Below, piece by piece: positions 1 through 5,658 of a DNA stretch of 7,883 nucleotides. A program made the translations under genes and the position numbers. Under the pieces are notes generated by a model. That model saw only the letters and a list, made by a program, of their open reading frames with translations. It was not told the origin of the DNA and made no database searches. Numbering within the stretch: the first letter of the stretch is position 1; each line of letters opens with the position of its first letter. The stretch comes from Methanocorpusculum sp. (GTDB taxonomy: Archaea; Halobacteriota; Methanomicrobia; Methanomicrobiales; Methanocorpusculaceae). The DNA is taken from positions 1-7,883 of the forward strand of contig DALTWQ010000059.1 of NCBI GenBank assembly GCA_029987025.1, read 5' to 3'.

Positions 1-236
1 ATGATGAACGTGATGTAGTGCTCAGTCTCCATGGGGTGTGCAACAGAACCTACTTTAACGGTGTAGCCTCCTGCAATCTTTTCGATAACCGGAACGTGCT
101 TTTCTTTTGCTGCATCGGTTGTGTTCGGCTCAACAAGCTTGAGCATCTCGCCGGTCGGAACGCAGGCGCCGTTTTCCATCATCTGGAAAAGGTTTCCGCA
201 TTTACCGCACTGATAAAATTCTCCTGATTTTGCCAT
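1..236 (-). CDS. dfx: Desulfoferrodoxin / superoxide reductase, N-terminal part (cut by window edge)
   Basis: Superoxide reductase detoxifies superoxide in the cytoplasm of anaerobes by reducing it to hydrogen peroxide at a ferrous His4-Cys site, without making oxygen. The gene reads leftward from an ATG at 236 and 78 complete codons are visible. Seen: an N-terminal desulforedoxin-like segment with CGKC (C10, C13), then the catalytic-domain hallmarks EKHVPVIEK (E45, K46, H47), VGSVAHPME (H67) and EHY (H73), which match the first three iron-ligand histidines and the conserved Glu-Lys of the family. The C-terminal Cys and His ligands lie outside the window. Oddity: where the family has a Cys-Cys pair before Gly-Glu (the other two ligands of the FeS4 centre), this protein reads Pro-Thr, with one Cys at 25 instead. 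Centre I may therefore be absent or altered, while centre II looks intact. The family call is firm. Confidence 0.93.
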   Translation of the reverse strand, partial: MAKSGEFYQCGKCGNLFQMMENGACVPTGEMLKLVEPNTTDAAKEKHVPVIEKIAGGYTVKVGSVAHPMETEHYITFI

Positions 237-259
237 ACTAAGATATAGGGCACACAGAG

Positions 260-268
260 TTAAATAGG
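260..268 (-). promoter_or_regulatory. TATA-like box of the desulfoferrodoxin gene
   Basis: On the minus strand this reads CCTATTTAA, centred about 28 bp before the ATG at 236. With the usual archaeal spacing, transcription would begin within a few bases of the start codon, giving a leaderless or nearly leaderless mRNA. No Shine-Dalgarno sequence precedes the ATG, which fits. Confidence 0.5.
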
Positions 269-276
269 TTTTCAAA

Positions 277-288
277 CCGGCAGACCGG
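277..288. repeat. CCGG-CAGA-CCGG repeat between divergent promoters
   Basis: Two CCGG blocks separated by four bases form a short direct and inverted repeat in the 95-bp gap between the divergent desulfoferrodoxin and surface-protein genes. It lies just outside both TATA-like boxes, where a regulator could act on either gene. It is short enough to be chance. Confidence 0.25.
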
Positions 289-297
289 ACTGCAATA

Positions 298-305
298 ATT
301 ATAAG
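298..305 (+). promoter_or_regulatory. TATA-like box of the gene starting at 332
   Basis: ATTATAAG lies about 30 bp before the ATG at 332, the spacing expected for a leaderless or very short-leader transcript. No ribosome binding site is present between it and the start codon. Confidence 0.5.
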
Positions 306-331
306 ATATACTACAGACTATATTATGAAAT

Positions 332-997
332 ATGGCAGCTGATATCTTTACTATCGCTCTTGCATGTCTGCTTATCATATGTCCGGGCATAGCGCCAGTC
401 TATGATTCTGTTGGATTAGATACTGTCGAAATCGCCCAGGTGGCTGAAGAAATATCCGGTGTACCTATTCAAAGTGAGACACAGAATACGGCATCCGGAA
501 GTCAGAATGCTGTACAGACACCAAGTCCGGTAAGTACGCCTTATGCAACTCCGTATCCGCAACCGAGTCAGACACCGGTGCTGCAGCCGACTCTGTCCCC
601 CACACCTGTGCCCACTGCAGCATATGTTCCAACAGCGGCACCTGCAGCAGATAAAGCCGGAGCTTCTCTTCTTTCCGGAACCTGGTATGGTTCGAAATCA
701 CTTTTCTTCGGCATGGCTGCAGCAGAGTTTTATCTTACTGCGGATTCGAACGGAAAGATGAAAATCAGCGGGACTGCAAATGCTCCAAGTGCAGGATACA
801 ATAACGAGCCGTTTTCAGTGGATGCCGACTGGACATATCTCGGCGCCGACTCGTTTGTCGGAATGTCAGGCGATAAAGAAATTCCCTTCACCTGCAATGG
901 AAACCAGATATCGCTTACCGCAAATCCGTATAAACTCGGACTTATCGATAACAGCATAGCAAATATGGATGTCAGTATTCAGATGGAACGCATCTGA
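332..997 (+). CDS. Probable surface or exported protein with Pro/Thr/Ser-rich linker and C-terminal GTWYG domain
   Basis: I do not recognise the family. The 221-residue product has three parts. Residues 5-22 are hydrophobic (AADIFTIALACLLIICPG) and could be a signal peptide or anchor, but there is no Lys or Arg before them. Residues about 46-107 are a low-complexity linker rich in Pro, Thr, Ser, Gln and Ala, of the kind that spaces a domain away from an archaeal cell surface. Residues about 112-221 look beta-rich and start with SGTWYG (115-120), followed by alternating hydrophobic strands. The GxW-type start recalls lipocalin-like small beta-barrels, but that is only a resemblance. The ATG at 332 is the first possible start, since an in-frame stop lies at 326-328. 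The gene stands alone: divergent from desulfoferrodoxin and closed by a strong hairpin terminator. The coding call is strong; function is unknown. Confidence 0.75.
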   Translation: MAADIFTIALACLLIICPGIAPVYDSVGLDTVEIAQVAEEISGVPIQSETQNTASGSQNAVQTPSPVSTPYATPYPQPSQTPVLQPTLSPTPVPTAAYVPTAAPAADKAGASLLSGTWYGSKSLFFGMAAAEFYLTADSNGKMKISGTANAPSAGYNNEPFSVDADWTYLGADSFVGMSGDKEIPFTCNGNQISLTANPYKLGLIDNSIANMDVSIQMERI

Positions 998-1016
998 ATA
1001 CTCTTCTCTTTTTTTT
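974..1016 (+). terminator. Hairpin plus T-tract terminator overlapping the stop codon
   Basis: Positions 974-985 (AGTATTCAGATG) and 991-1002 (CATCTGAATACT) are perfect 12-base inverted repeats around a 5-base loop (GAACG). A pyrimidine stretch follows, ending in eight T at 1009-1016. The left arm encodes the last residues of the upstream protein and the right arm contains its TGA stop. The layout is that of a bacterial-style intrinsic terminator, whereas T-rich tracts alone are more usual in archaea. Confidence 0.75.
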
Positions 1017-1057
1017 CATATCGTATAGAACATCTGTTTTTCAATCCATGCAAAACT

Positions 1058-1067
1058 ACATTAAATG
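1058..1067 (+). promoter_or_regulatory. TATA-like box of the dapAB operon
   Basis: ACATTAAATG lies about 25 bp before the dapA ATG at 1087. Initiation at the usual distance would fall at or next to the start codon, so the dapA message is probably leaderless. No ribosome binding site is visible. Confidence 0.5.
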
Positions 1068-1086
1068 ACAAATCAAACATATACGT

Positions 1087-1980
1087 ATGTTTGAAGGAGT
1101 TATTCCTGCACTAATTACACCGTTCCATGACGATGCATCACAGTCCCTTGATCTCGAGGGTTTAAGAAACTGTATCGAGCACGTCATCAAAGGCGGAGTA
1201 CACGGTCTTTGCGCCTGCGGATCTACCGGAGAATCTGCAACAATGACGCATGCCGAGCATATCCGTGTCATTGAAGAGACAGTATCTGCGGCTCACAACC
1301 GTCTGCCGGTCATCGCCGGAACCGGTTCCAACAACACCGACGAAGCACTGCTCATGACCAGAGGAGCGAAACTTGCCGGAGCTGATGCAGTTCTTTTAAT
1401 CAGTCCGTACTACAATAAACCGAACCGCTCAGGTCTCTTAAAACACTACAAAAAAGTTGCCGACATCGGTCTTCCGACCATCGTTTACAACATCCCCGGA
1501 AGAACCGGACAGAACCTTCCGCCTGACCTGATTTTAGAGATGGCCCGTACCATTCCGAATATCGTTGCAGTAAAAGAAGCAAGCGGCAATATTGAGCAGA
1601 TGATGTCTATCATTGACGGTATTGAAGACCTTGAACGCGACCTCCCGTTCACCCTCTTATCAGGCGACGACTCCTTAACCCTCCCGGTTCTTTCTGTAGG
1701 GGGTCAGGGTGTAATCTCTGTTACTGCAAATATTGAGCCTGCACGTATGGTTGAGATGTACAACCGCTTTAAGAGCTGTGACACTGCAGGCGCTATTAAG
1801 ATGCACTATGAACTGCGTGAACTTTCCAAAGCAATGTTTATGGATGTAAACCCGGTGCCGGTAAAACGTGCCGCCCAGCTTCGCGGCTTAATCAAATGCG
1901 GCGATGTACGGCTTCCGCTCGATTCATTAAGCCCTGAAATGACCGAACAGCTTAAGGTGGTGCTCTCTCACTATGACTAA
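1087..1980 (+). CDS. dapA: 4-hydroxy-tetrahydrodipicolinate synthase
   Basis: DapA condenses pyruvate with aspartate semialdehyde in the cytoplasm, the first committed step of the diaminopimelate route to lysine. The 297-residue product has the usual length of this TIM-barrel family and every key motif: GSTGE (45-49, pyruvate-binding Thr 47), SPYYNKP (107-112, with Tyr 109 at the interface-tyrosine position), VYNIPGRT (133-140, with catalytic Tyr 134 and Arg 139 for substrate binding), VKEASG (162-167, with Schiff-base Lys 163), and SGDD (192-195). It overlaps dapB by 8 bp and is probably transcribed from its own leaderless promoter. Related aldolases such as N-acetylneuraminate lyase share the fold, but the adjacent dapB makes the dapA assignment secure. 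No allosteric behaviour can be read from the sequence. Confidence 0.97.
   Translation: MFEGVIPALITPFHDDASQSLDLEGLRNCIEHVIKGGVHGLCACGSTGESATMTHAEHIRVIEETVSAAHNRLPVIAGTGSNNTDEALLMTRGAKLAGADAVLLISPYYNKPNRSGLLKHYKKVADIGLPTIVYNIPGRTGQNLPPDLILEMARTIPNIVAVKEASGNIEQMMSIIDGIEDLERDLPFTLLSGDDSLTLPVLSVGGQGVISVTANIEPARMVEMYNRFKSCDTAGAIKMHYELRELSKAMFMDVNPVPVKRAAQLRGLIKCGDVRLPLDSLSPEMTEQLKVVLSHYD
1954..1962 (+). promoter_or_regulatory. Ribosome binding site of dapB inside dapA
   Basis: AAGGTGGTG lies inside the dapA coding region and ends 10 nt before the dapB ATG at 1973. It pairs with the archaeal anti-Shine-Dalgarno sequence through GGTG and supports that start, together with the 8-bp overlap that would couple the two translations. 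Confidence 0.6.
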
Positions 1981-2731
1981 AGTATTCGTATGCGGAATCA
2001 AAGGCAGAATGGGTACTATCATCGCCCAGATGGTAAAAGAAAACCCGAACCTTGAACTTGCCGGCGGTATCGACATCACCGACGGAGAAGTCCTCGGTGT
2101 TAAGGTTGTAACTGCAGCAAACCTTGCATCCTTCATCGACGAGGTAAAGCCGGATGTAATGATTGACTTTACCGTAGCTGCTGCAACCATGCAGAATGCA
2201 AAAATTGCAGCCGCAAAAGGGGTAAATCTTATCATCGGAACAACCGGATTTACCGAAGCACAGGATGCCGAGTTAAAAGAAGCAGTCAAAAACGTTGCAG
2301 TTGTCAAGACCACGAACTTCAGTATGGGTGTCAACATCTTCTGGGAACTGGTCCGCGACGCAGCAAAGCGCCTCGGTGCAGAGTATGATATCGAGGTTAT
2401 CGAAGCTCACCACCGCCACAAGAAGGACGCACCGTCAGGAACTGCAAAGACCATTCTTCGTATCTTAGAGGAAGAAACCGGCAAGACCGAGGAAATGTAC
2501 GGCAGATGCGGCATGACCGAGCGCAAAGATGAAATTGGCGTTCACGTAATCCGCGGAGGCGACGTCGTAGGCGACCACACCGTACAGTTCCACCAGAACT
2601 ATGAGACAATTTCATTAACTCACCGTGCATACGACCGTTCTGTTTTCGCACGCGGCGCAGTAAAAGCAGCCGAGTGGGCAGCAGATGCAAAGCCTGGTAT
2701 GTACACGATGAAGGAAGTCTTAGGGCTGTAA
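1973..2731 (+). CDS. dapB: 4-hydroxy-tetrahydrodipicolinate reductase
   Basis: DapB reduces the DapA product with NAD(P)H to tetrahydrodipicolinate, the second step of the diaminopimelate/lysine branch. The 252-residue protein shows the N-terminal Rossmann motif GIKGRMG (8-14), the nucleotide-binding IGTTG loop (88-92), and the family signature EAHHRHKKDAPSGTA (144-158). In that signature, His 146 and Lys 150 match the proposed catalytic acid and the substrate-binding Lys of the E. coli enzyme. RGGDVVGDHTV (194-204) and the C-terminal AxGAxxAA(E)W-like segment are also typical. The start is supported by an internal ribosome binding site and overlap with dapA. Aminotransferase and decarboxylase genes for the rest of the pathway are not in this window, so which variant this organism uses cannot be told here. 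Confidence 0.97.
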   Translation: MTKVFVCGIKGRMGTIIAQMVKENPNLELAGGIDITDGEVLGVKVVTAANLASFIDEVKPDVMIDFTVAAATMQNAKIAAAKGVNLIIGTTGFTEAQDAELKEAVKNVAVVKTTNFSMGVNIFWELVRDAAKRLGAEYDIEVIEAHHRHKKDAPSGTAKTILRILEEETGKTEEMYGRCGMTERKDEIGVHVIRGGDVVGDHTVQFHQNYETISLTHRAYDRSVFARGAVKAAEWAADAKPGMYTMKEVLGL

Positions 2732-2740
2732 GAACAGAAA

Positions 2741-2749
2741 CATATATTC
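2741..2749 (+). promoter_or_regulatory. Possible TATA-like box of the ferredoxin gene
   Basis: CATATATTC lies about 48 bp before the ferredoxin ATG. Initiation about 25 bp downstream would leave a leader of roughly 20 nt containing the AGGTG site. The ferredoxin could thus be transcribed on its own as well as by readthrough from dapAB; the 61-bp gap shows no terminator. Confidence 0.35.
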
Positions 2750-2780
2750 ACGTTAAGGTAAAACTAATAAGTATACAAAC

Positions 2781-2785
2781 AGGTG
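2781..2785 (+). promoter_or_regulatory. Ribosome binding site of the ferredoxin gene
   Basis: AGGTG ends 7 nt before the ATG at 2793 and fixes the start of this very short gene. Confidence 0.65.
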
Positions 2786-2792
2786 TTAAAAA

Positions 2793-2966
2793 ATGCCAGC
2801 AAAAGTTGACACTAAAGCATGTACAGGTTGCACTACCTGTGTTGATATCTGCCCTGCAGAAGCAATCGAGATGGAAGACGACAAAGCAAAGATTAACGCA
2901 GCAGAATGCGTTGACTGTGAAACCTGTGTTGATGAGTGCCCGTCGGGTGCCATCACCATGGAATAA
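2793..2966 (+). CDS. 2[4Fe-4S] ferredoxin, 57 residues
   Basis: A small soluble electron carrier of the clostridial/methanogen type. The product has two classical cluster motifs in symmetric halves: C10-x2-C13-x2-C16-x3-C20-P and C39-x2-C42-x2-C45-x3-C49-P. The fourth Cys of each motif completes the other half's cluster. The protein is acidic and the two halves are clearly similar (TCVDICPAEAIEM and TCVDECPSGAITM), reflecting the ancient internal duplication of the family. The start is set by AGGTG 7 nt upstream. It follows dapB after 61 bp on the same strand and is closed by a T-rich tract. In methanogens such ferredoxins serve low-potential enzymes, for example hydrogenases, formylmethanofuran dehydrogenase or pyruvate oxidoreductase; the specific partner cannot be told. 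A lone 4Fe-4S protein beside dapB implies no direct role in lysine synthesis. Confidence 0.95.
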   Translation: MPAKVDTKACTGCTTCVDICPAEAIEMEDDKAKINAAECVDCETCVDECPSGAITME

Positions 2967-2976
2967 ATCCTTCTTA

Positions 2977-2989
2977 TTTTTTTTATTTT
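2977..2989 (+). terminator. T-rich terminator after ferredoxin
   Basis: Eight T (2977-2984), then A and four T, begin 11 nt after the ferredoxin stop. No stem precedes the tract, which is the common archaeal form of terminator. Confidence 0.55.
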
Positions 2990-3122
2990 CAGAAATCTTC
3001 CTGTTGTAATCTATTTCTGGCTAAATCCATTCCTGCTGTCATCAATTCCTGCCTTAAAGGCATCTTCTGATCTAACTGCATCCTGTGTTTCAGCTGAATG
3101 TAATTTGCCGGTTAAAGACAGT

Positions 3123-3129
3123 AAAAAAA
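3123..3129 (-). terminator. T-tract terminator of the DUF4190-like gene
   Basis: Seven A on the plus strand give seven T on the minus strand, about 18 nt after the stop codon of the gene ending at 3147. The gap 2967-3146 between the two convergent terminators holds no convincing gene or RNA. Confidence 0.5.
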
Positions 3130-3146
3130 GAGTTTTATCCTGCAGA

Positions 3147-3485
3147 TTATGCAAGGATTGCCGGAAGATGAGTAAGCAGTGCTCCGACGAAGTCAAAGAT
3201 GAAAGTAAAGATTGCGTACTTAATAAATGCTATAAATAACGCATGAACTACTGCACTGGCGACGAAGAAGAGCACTACGGAGACAATACCGAGAACAATA
3301 CCGGCAACTGCCATTCCTTTGCTTCCAACACGTCTGAAGTTGGCATATCCTCCGAGAATTGCGGCAAGATATGCGAGAATAAGTCCCAGCGGATTCCAGA
3401 ACAGAAGAACTGCGAAGATTCCGCAAATTAATGCTCCTCTTGAAAGACCTGGCTTTGCTGTGTCGAACGGAAGATTTTCTGTCAT
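3147..3485 (-). CDS. Small DUF4190-like membrane protein
   Basis: A 112-residue integral membrane protein of unknown function. After a short hydrophilic N terminus (1-16), residues 17-47 form one or two hydrophobic segments (CGIFAVLLFWNPLGLILAYL and following). The pattern GxxxNFRRVGSKGMAVAGIVLG (46-67) then leads into a second segment (about 58-80) and a third (about 81-110). The combination of a Gly-rich helix, a basic loop with GxKGMAVAGIVLG, and another helix is the signature of DUF4190, a domain common in bacteria and archaea and often found with other membrane proteins. The ATG at 3485 has a well-placed TATA-like box, so the gene is probably its own transcription unit. The extra hydrophobic C-terminal helix goes beyond the core domain. 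Confidence 0.82.
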   Translation of the reverse strand: MTENLPFDTAKPGLSRGALICGIFAVLLFWNPLGLILAYLAAILGGYANFRRVGSKGMAVAGIVLGIVSVVLFFVASAVVHALFIAFIKYAIFTFIFDFVGALLTHLPAILA

Positions 3486-3510
3486 GTATTCAATTATTCT
3501 TTTTGTATGG

Positions 3511-3520
3511 ATATAATACT
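3511..3520 (-). promoter_or_regulatory. TATA-like box of the DUF4190-like gene
   Basis: The minus strand reads AGTATTATAT, centred about 30 bp before the ATG at 3485. It predicts a leader of only a few bases, and no Shine-Dalgarno sequence is present. Confidence 0.5.
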
Positions 3521-3537
3521 TACTGGTTTTGTGCGGT

Positions 3538-3543
3538 AAAAAA
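3538..3543 (-). terminator. Possible T-tract terminator of hypD-TPR
   Basis: Six T on the minus strand begin about 19 nt after the TPR-gene stop and just before the promoter of the DUF4190-like gene. This suggests the two units are transcribed separately. The tract is short, so readthrough is possible. Confidence 0.35.
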
Positions 3544-3562
3544 TAGATTTAGAACTGGAGAA

Positions 3563-3892
3563 TTACTCGGCTGACAGTTCACCGGCACGTACAAAACATG
3601 CCGCCGCCTTATCTGTATTTCCCAGCGCCTGATATGCTTCACCGAGACTCTGCAGAACGTCAGCATTATCTGCTTCAATCATCAGTGACCGCTCAAGTGC
3701 ATCGACCGCATCAGCGAACCGTTCAAGTTTCATAAGGGATTTGCCTCTGCCGGCCCATGCGGAAGCGTCGCCGGGCGTCATCTCACAGAGCCGCAGGTAC
3801 GCCTCAGCTGCTTTCATATAGCGTTCTTCTGCAAAACATGATTCGGCAGTCTGCTGCCAGAAAAAAGGATTATTGGTCGGATGAAACGTCAT
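3563..3892 (-). CDS. Small tetratricopeptide repeat protein
   Basis: A 109-residue soluble protein made almost entirely of three TPR units, at about residues 10-43, 44-77 and 78-109. The repeats show the spacing of small and large residues expected for helix pairs: AExYLRLCEMTPGD closes the first, AWAGRGKSLMKLERFADAVDAL covers the second, and VLQSLGEAYQALGNTDKAAACF the third. TPRs bind other proteins and give no enzymatic role. The gene starts 2 nt after the hypD stop on the same strand, so the two are almost surely cotranscribed and translationally coupled; no clear ribosome binding site is present for it. The arrangement makes an assistant or scaffold role in hydrogenase maturation conceivable, but this is inference from position only. 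Confidence 0.85.
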   Translation of the reverse strand: MTFHPTNNPFFWQQTAESCFAEERYMKAAEAYLRLCEMTPGDASAWAGRGKSLMKLERFADAVDALERSLMIEADNADVLQSLGEAYQALGNTDKAAACFVRAGELSAE

Positions 3893-3894
3893 AC

Positions 3895-4929
3895 TTACTG
3901 CTGCTTTCTCTGGTTGTACTGGTACCAGATCTTACAGGCTCCTTCGTGGGAAACCATACAGGGACCTACCGGCACACGCGGGGTGCAGAGTTTTCCGAAG
4001 AGCTTGCAGTCAGTCGGGTCTGCAATTCCGCGAAGAACCTTATCGCAGATACATCCTGCTTTCTTGGTGACTTTTTCAAACGTCAGGTCGAACTTTTTCT
4101 GGGCGTCGTACTGCTCGAACTCTTTTTTGAGTTTCAGACCGGATTCAGGAATAACCGGGAATCCGCGCCACTCTACATCTGCCGGTTCAAAGACCTCTTT
4201 CATCAGACGCTGGGCTTTTACGTTTCCTTCGCGGGTTACTACACGCGGATATGCATTGTCAACGCGTGCTTCGCCGTTTTCAATCTGTTCTGCAATCATT
4301 AACAGACCGAGCAGGATATCTTCCGGCTCAAATCCGGCAACGACCTGCGGGACTTTGAACTGTTCGTACTCATGGTACCCCATAACTGCACAGACGTGAC
4401 CGGGGAGAATAAATCCGTCGAGGGATGCTTCTCCCTGGGACATAAGCCACTTCATTGCCGGCGGCACAAGACGGTGGGACACTAAGATACTGAAGTTTTC
4501 CGGCGGATTCGTAAGAAGCGTTGCTGCGACTGTGGGCACCGTTGTTTCAAATCCGACCGAGATGAATGAAACCTCTTTATCCGGGTTCTCGCGGGCAATC
4601 TCTGCCGCTTTTGCAACACCCTGAACGATTCTGACGTCTCCATCCACATGTTCAAGCGAGGTCTTGGTTCCTGGAACACGCAGGAGGTCACCGTAGGTAC
4701 AGACAATATTTCCCTGCTCTGCAAGCTGGACTGCTGCATCGATTTCACCCTGAGGGGTGATACAGACCGGGCATCCCGGCCCCATAACTATTTTGAACTG
4801 CTTCGGAATAACCGAGCGGATGCCGTATTTTGCGATGGCTGCCTCGTGCGTTCCGCAGACGTGCATCACGCGGATGTCGCGGTCAACCACGCGTTCTATT
4901 GATTTTGCAATATCTGTACCAAGCGTCAT
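3895..4929 (-). CDS. hypD: [NiFe]-hydrogenase maturation protein HypD
   Basis: HypD carries an Fe-(CN)2CO unit during assembly of the [NiFe]-hydrogenase active site. It works with HypC as scaffold and receives cyanide from HypE, in the cytoplasm. The 344-residue product has the family motifs in order: CGTHE (25-29), GPGCPVC (50-56), SVGFETT (124-130), LPGHVCAVMG (175-184), and the C-terminal Cys-rich region with CICD (293-296), C308, C315, C324 and C332 in PVGPCMVSHEGAC. That last region holds the 4Fe-4S cluster ligands and redox Cys pairs. Nothing essential appears missing. The gene begins a leaderless-type transcript and is followed 2 nt later by a TPR gene. Other hyp genes are not in the window, so the maturation genes are scattered. 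Its presence implies [NiFe] hydrogenases in the organism, as expected for a hydrogenotrophic methanogen. Confidence 0.98.
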   Translation of the reverse strand: MTLGTDIAKSIERVVDRDIRVMHVCGTHEAAIAKYGIRSVIPKQFKIVMGPGCPVCITPQGEIDAAVQLAEQGNIVCTYGDLLRVPGTKTSLEHVDGDVRIVQGVAKAAEIARENPDKEVSFISVGFETTVPTVAATLLTNPPENFSILVSHRLVPPAMKWLMSQGEASLDGFILPGHVCAVMGYHEYEQFKVPQVVAGFEPEDILLGLLMIAEQIENGEARVDNAYPRVVTREGNVKAQRLMKEVFEPADVEWRGFPVIPESGLKLKKEFEQYDAQKKFDLTFEKVTKKAGCICDKVLRGIADPTDCKLFGKLCTPRVPVGPCMVSHEGACKIWYQYNQRKQQ

Positions 4930-4950
4930 ATAGATTATATTGGTTTTTGA

Positions 4951-4961
4951 ACTTTATAAGA
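4951..4961 (-). promoter_or_regulatory. TATA box of hypD
   Basis: The minus strand reads CTTATAAAGTT, a good match to the archaeal TATA consensus, centred about 26 bp before the hypD ATG at 4929. The message should start at or very near the ATG. Confidence 0.65.
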
Positions 4962-4988
4962 GCGGCAGATGATGTCCCCCTGAAAACA

Positions 4989-4998
4989 ACCCGCGGGT
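4989..4998. repeat. 10-bp GC-rich palindrome between hypD and the zinc-finger gene
   Basis: ACCCGCGGGT is a perfect palindrome in the 98-bp divergent intergenic region. It lies about 30 bp upstream of the hypD TATA box and about 30-39 bp before the ATG at 5028. It could be an operator for one or both genes, but a single short palindrome is weak evidence. Confidence 0.3.
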
Positions 4999-5017
4999 AT
5001 TTCTCTTTGCAGCGCTA

Positions 5018-5026
5018 ACATATATC
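5018..5026 (+). promoter_or_regulatory. TATA-like box near the zinc-finger gene start
   Basis: ACATATATC lies only a few bases before the ATG at 5028, too close to serve it. It would suit initiation near 5047 and translation from the in-frame ATG at 5058. The sequence upstream, around 4998-5006, is a poorer TATA match for the first ATG. Confidence 0.35.
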
Positions 5027-5027
5027 T

Positions 5028-5645
5028 ATGCAGAATATTCCCGAAGAAGATACTGATATGGAGCTGGATAATGATTTTATTATCCTTCGATGTCCGGTTT
5101 GTGAGATGGACGTCGATTTCGAGGTGCTCAAAGAGCCGCCTCAGGCTGTTGTCCGCTGTACCGAATGCGGACACACCATGCACGTGCTGTTAAAAGAGCC
5201 GCGTATGTTTTACGTGAAGGCAATCATCAGCCACGGAAGCGAATCAATCACCGCCAAAATCGAACTTGCCGAAGGAGAAATGATTTCCGTAGGTGACTAC
5301 CTTGTCGCAGAAACCGAGGATGAAACCTACAACGTCGAGGTGCTCTCCATCGAATCAGATAACGCACGCCGCGAAAAACTGGTGTCAGATAAAGTCAGTA
5401 CCCTCTGGACGCGGCTTGTTGATGTGGTAATTATCAGCGCCTCGGTAAATAAAGGGGCCAACACCATGCCGCTTTATGAGACGGTTAAAGGAGATAAGGA
5501 GTTTGAGGTGGGAGCCATCACTTCTATTGCAGGAAAGCAGTTCAGAATCAAGCGGATGAAGCTGCGCAACAACCACATGTACACAAGAAAAGGCCGGACC
5601 GCAAAGGCCTATGAGATTAAGCGTATCTTCGGCGAACGGTCATAA
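5028..5645 (+). CDS. HVO_0476-type archaeal zinc-finger protein
   Basis: A 205-residue protein (195 if translation begins at Met 11). Near the N terminus a zinc ribbon is formed by CPVC (C22, C25) and CTEC (C44, C47). The middle and C-terminal parts are beta-rich and basic at the end, with segments such as VEVLSIES, TLWTRLVDVVIISASV, TTSI-like strand pairs, and a conserved-looking KGRTAKAYEIKRIF tail. This organisation matches the HVO_0476 family of archaeal zinc-finger proteins, known only as conserved proteins of unknown function. Nucleic-acid or ribosome association is a reasonable guess from the ribbon and basic tail, not an established role. The gene is divergent from hypD and closed by a T-rich tract. 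The family name is from memory and has not been checked by search. Confidence 0.75.
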   Translation: MQNIPEEDTDMELDNDFIILRCPVCEMDVDFEVLKEPPQAVVRCTECGHTMHVLLKEPRMFYVKAIISHGSESITAKIELAEGEMISVGDYLVAETEDETYNVEVLSIESDNARREKLVSDKVSTLWTRLVDVVIISASVNKGANTMPLYETVKGDKEFEVGAITSIAGKQFRIKRMKLRNNHMYTRKGRTAKAYEIKRIFGERS

Positions 5646-5658
5646 TTTTTTCTTTTTT
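5646..5658 (+). terminator. T-rich terminator after the zinc-finger gene
   Basis: Two runs of six T separated by a C (5646-5651 and 5653-5658) follow immediately on the stop codon, without a stem. The rest of the gap up to 5808 is AT-rich and holds only the promoter of the next module. Confidence 0.55.

Noticed and set aside
2674..3009. A 111-codon plus-strand frame covering the ferredoxin region
   Set aside because: It is out of frame with both dapB and the clear ferredoxin, and its product is rich in Gln, Lys and Thr with no domain pattern. It is a shadow of those genes.
2967..3146. Possible small RNA or gene remnant in the convergent gap
   Set aside because: No stable symmetric structure or ORF with start signals was seen beyond the two T tracts.
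3011..3196. A 61-codon minus-strand reading frame in the gap between ferredoxin and the DUF4190-like gene
   Set aside because: It overlaps the end of the DUF4190-like gene, runs through that gene's T-tract terminator, has no ribosome binding site and shows no family-like pattern.
3757..4399. Long plus-strand frames antisense to hypD and the TPR gene
   Set aside because: HypD is unmistakable on the minus strand with every family motif; the opposite frames are by-products of its codon use.
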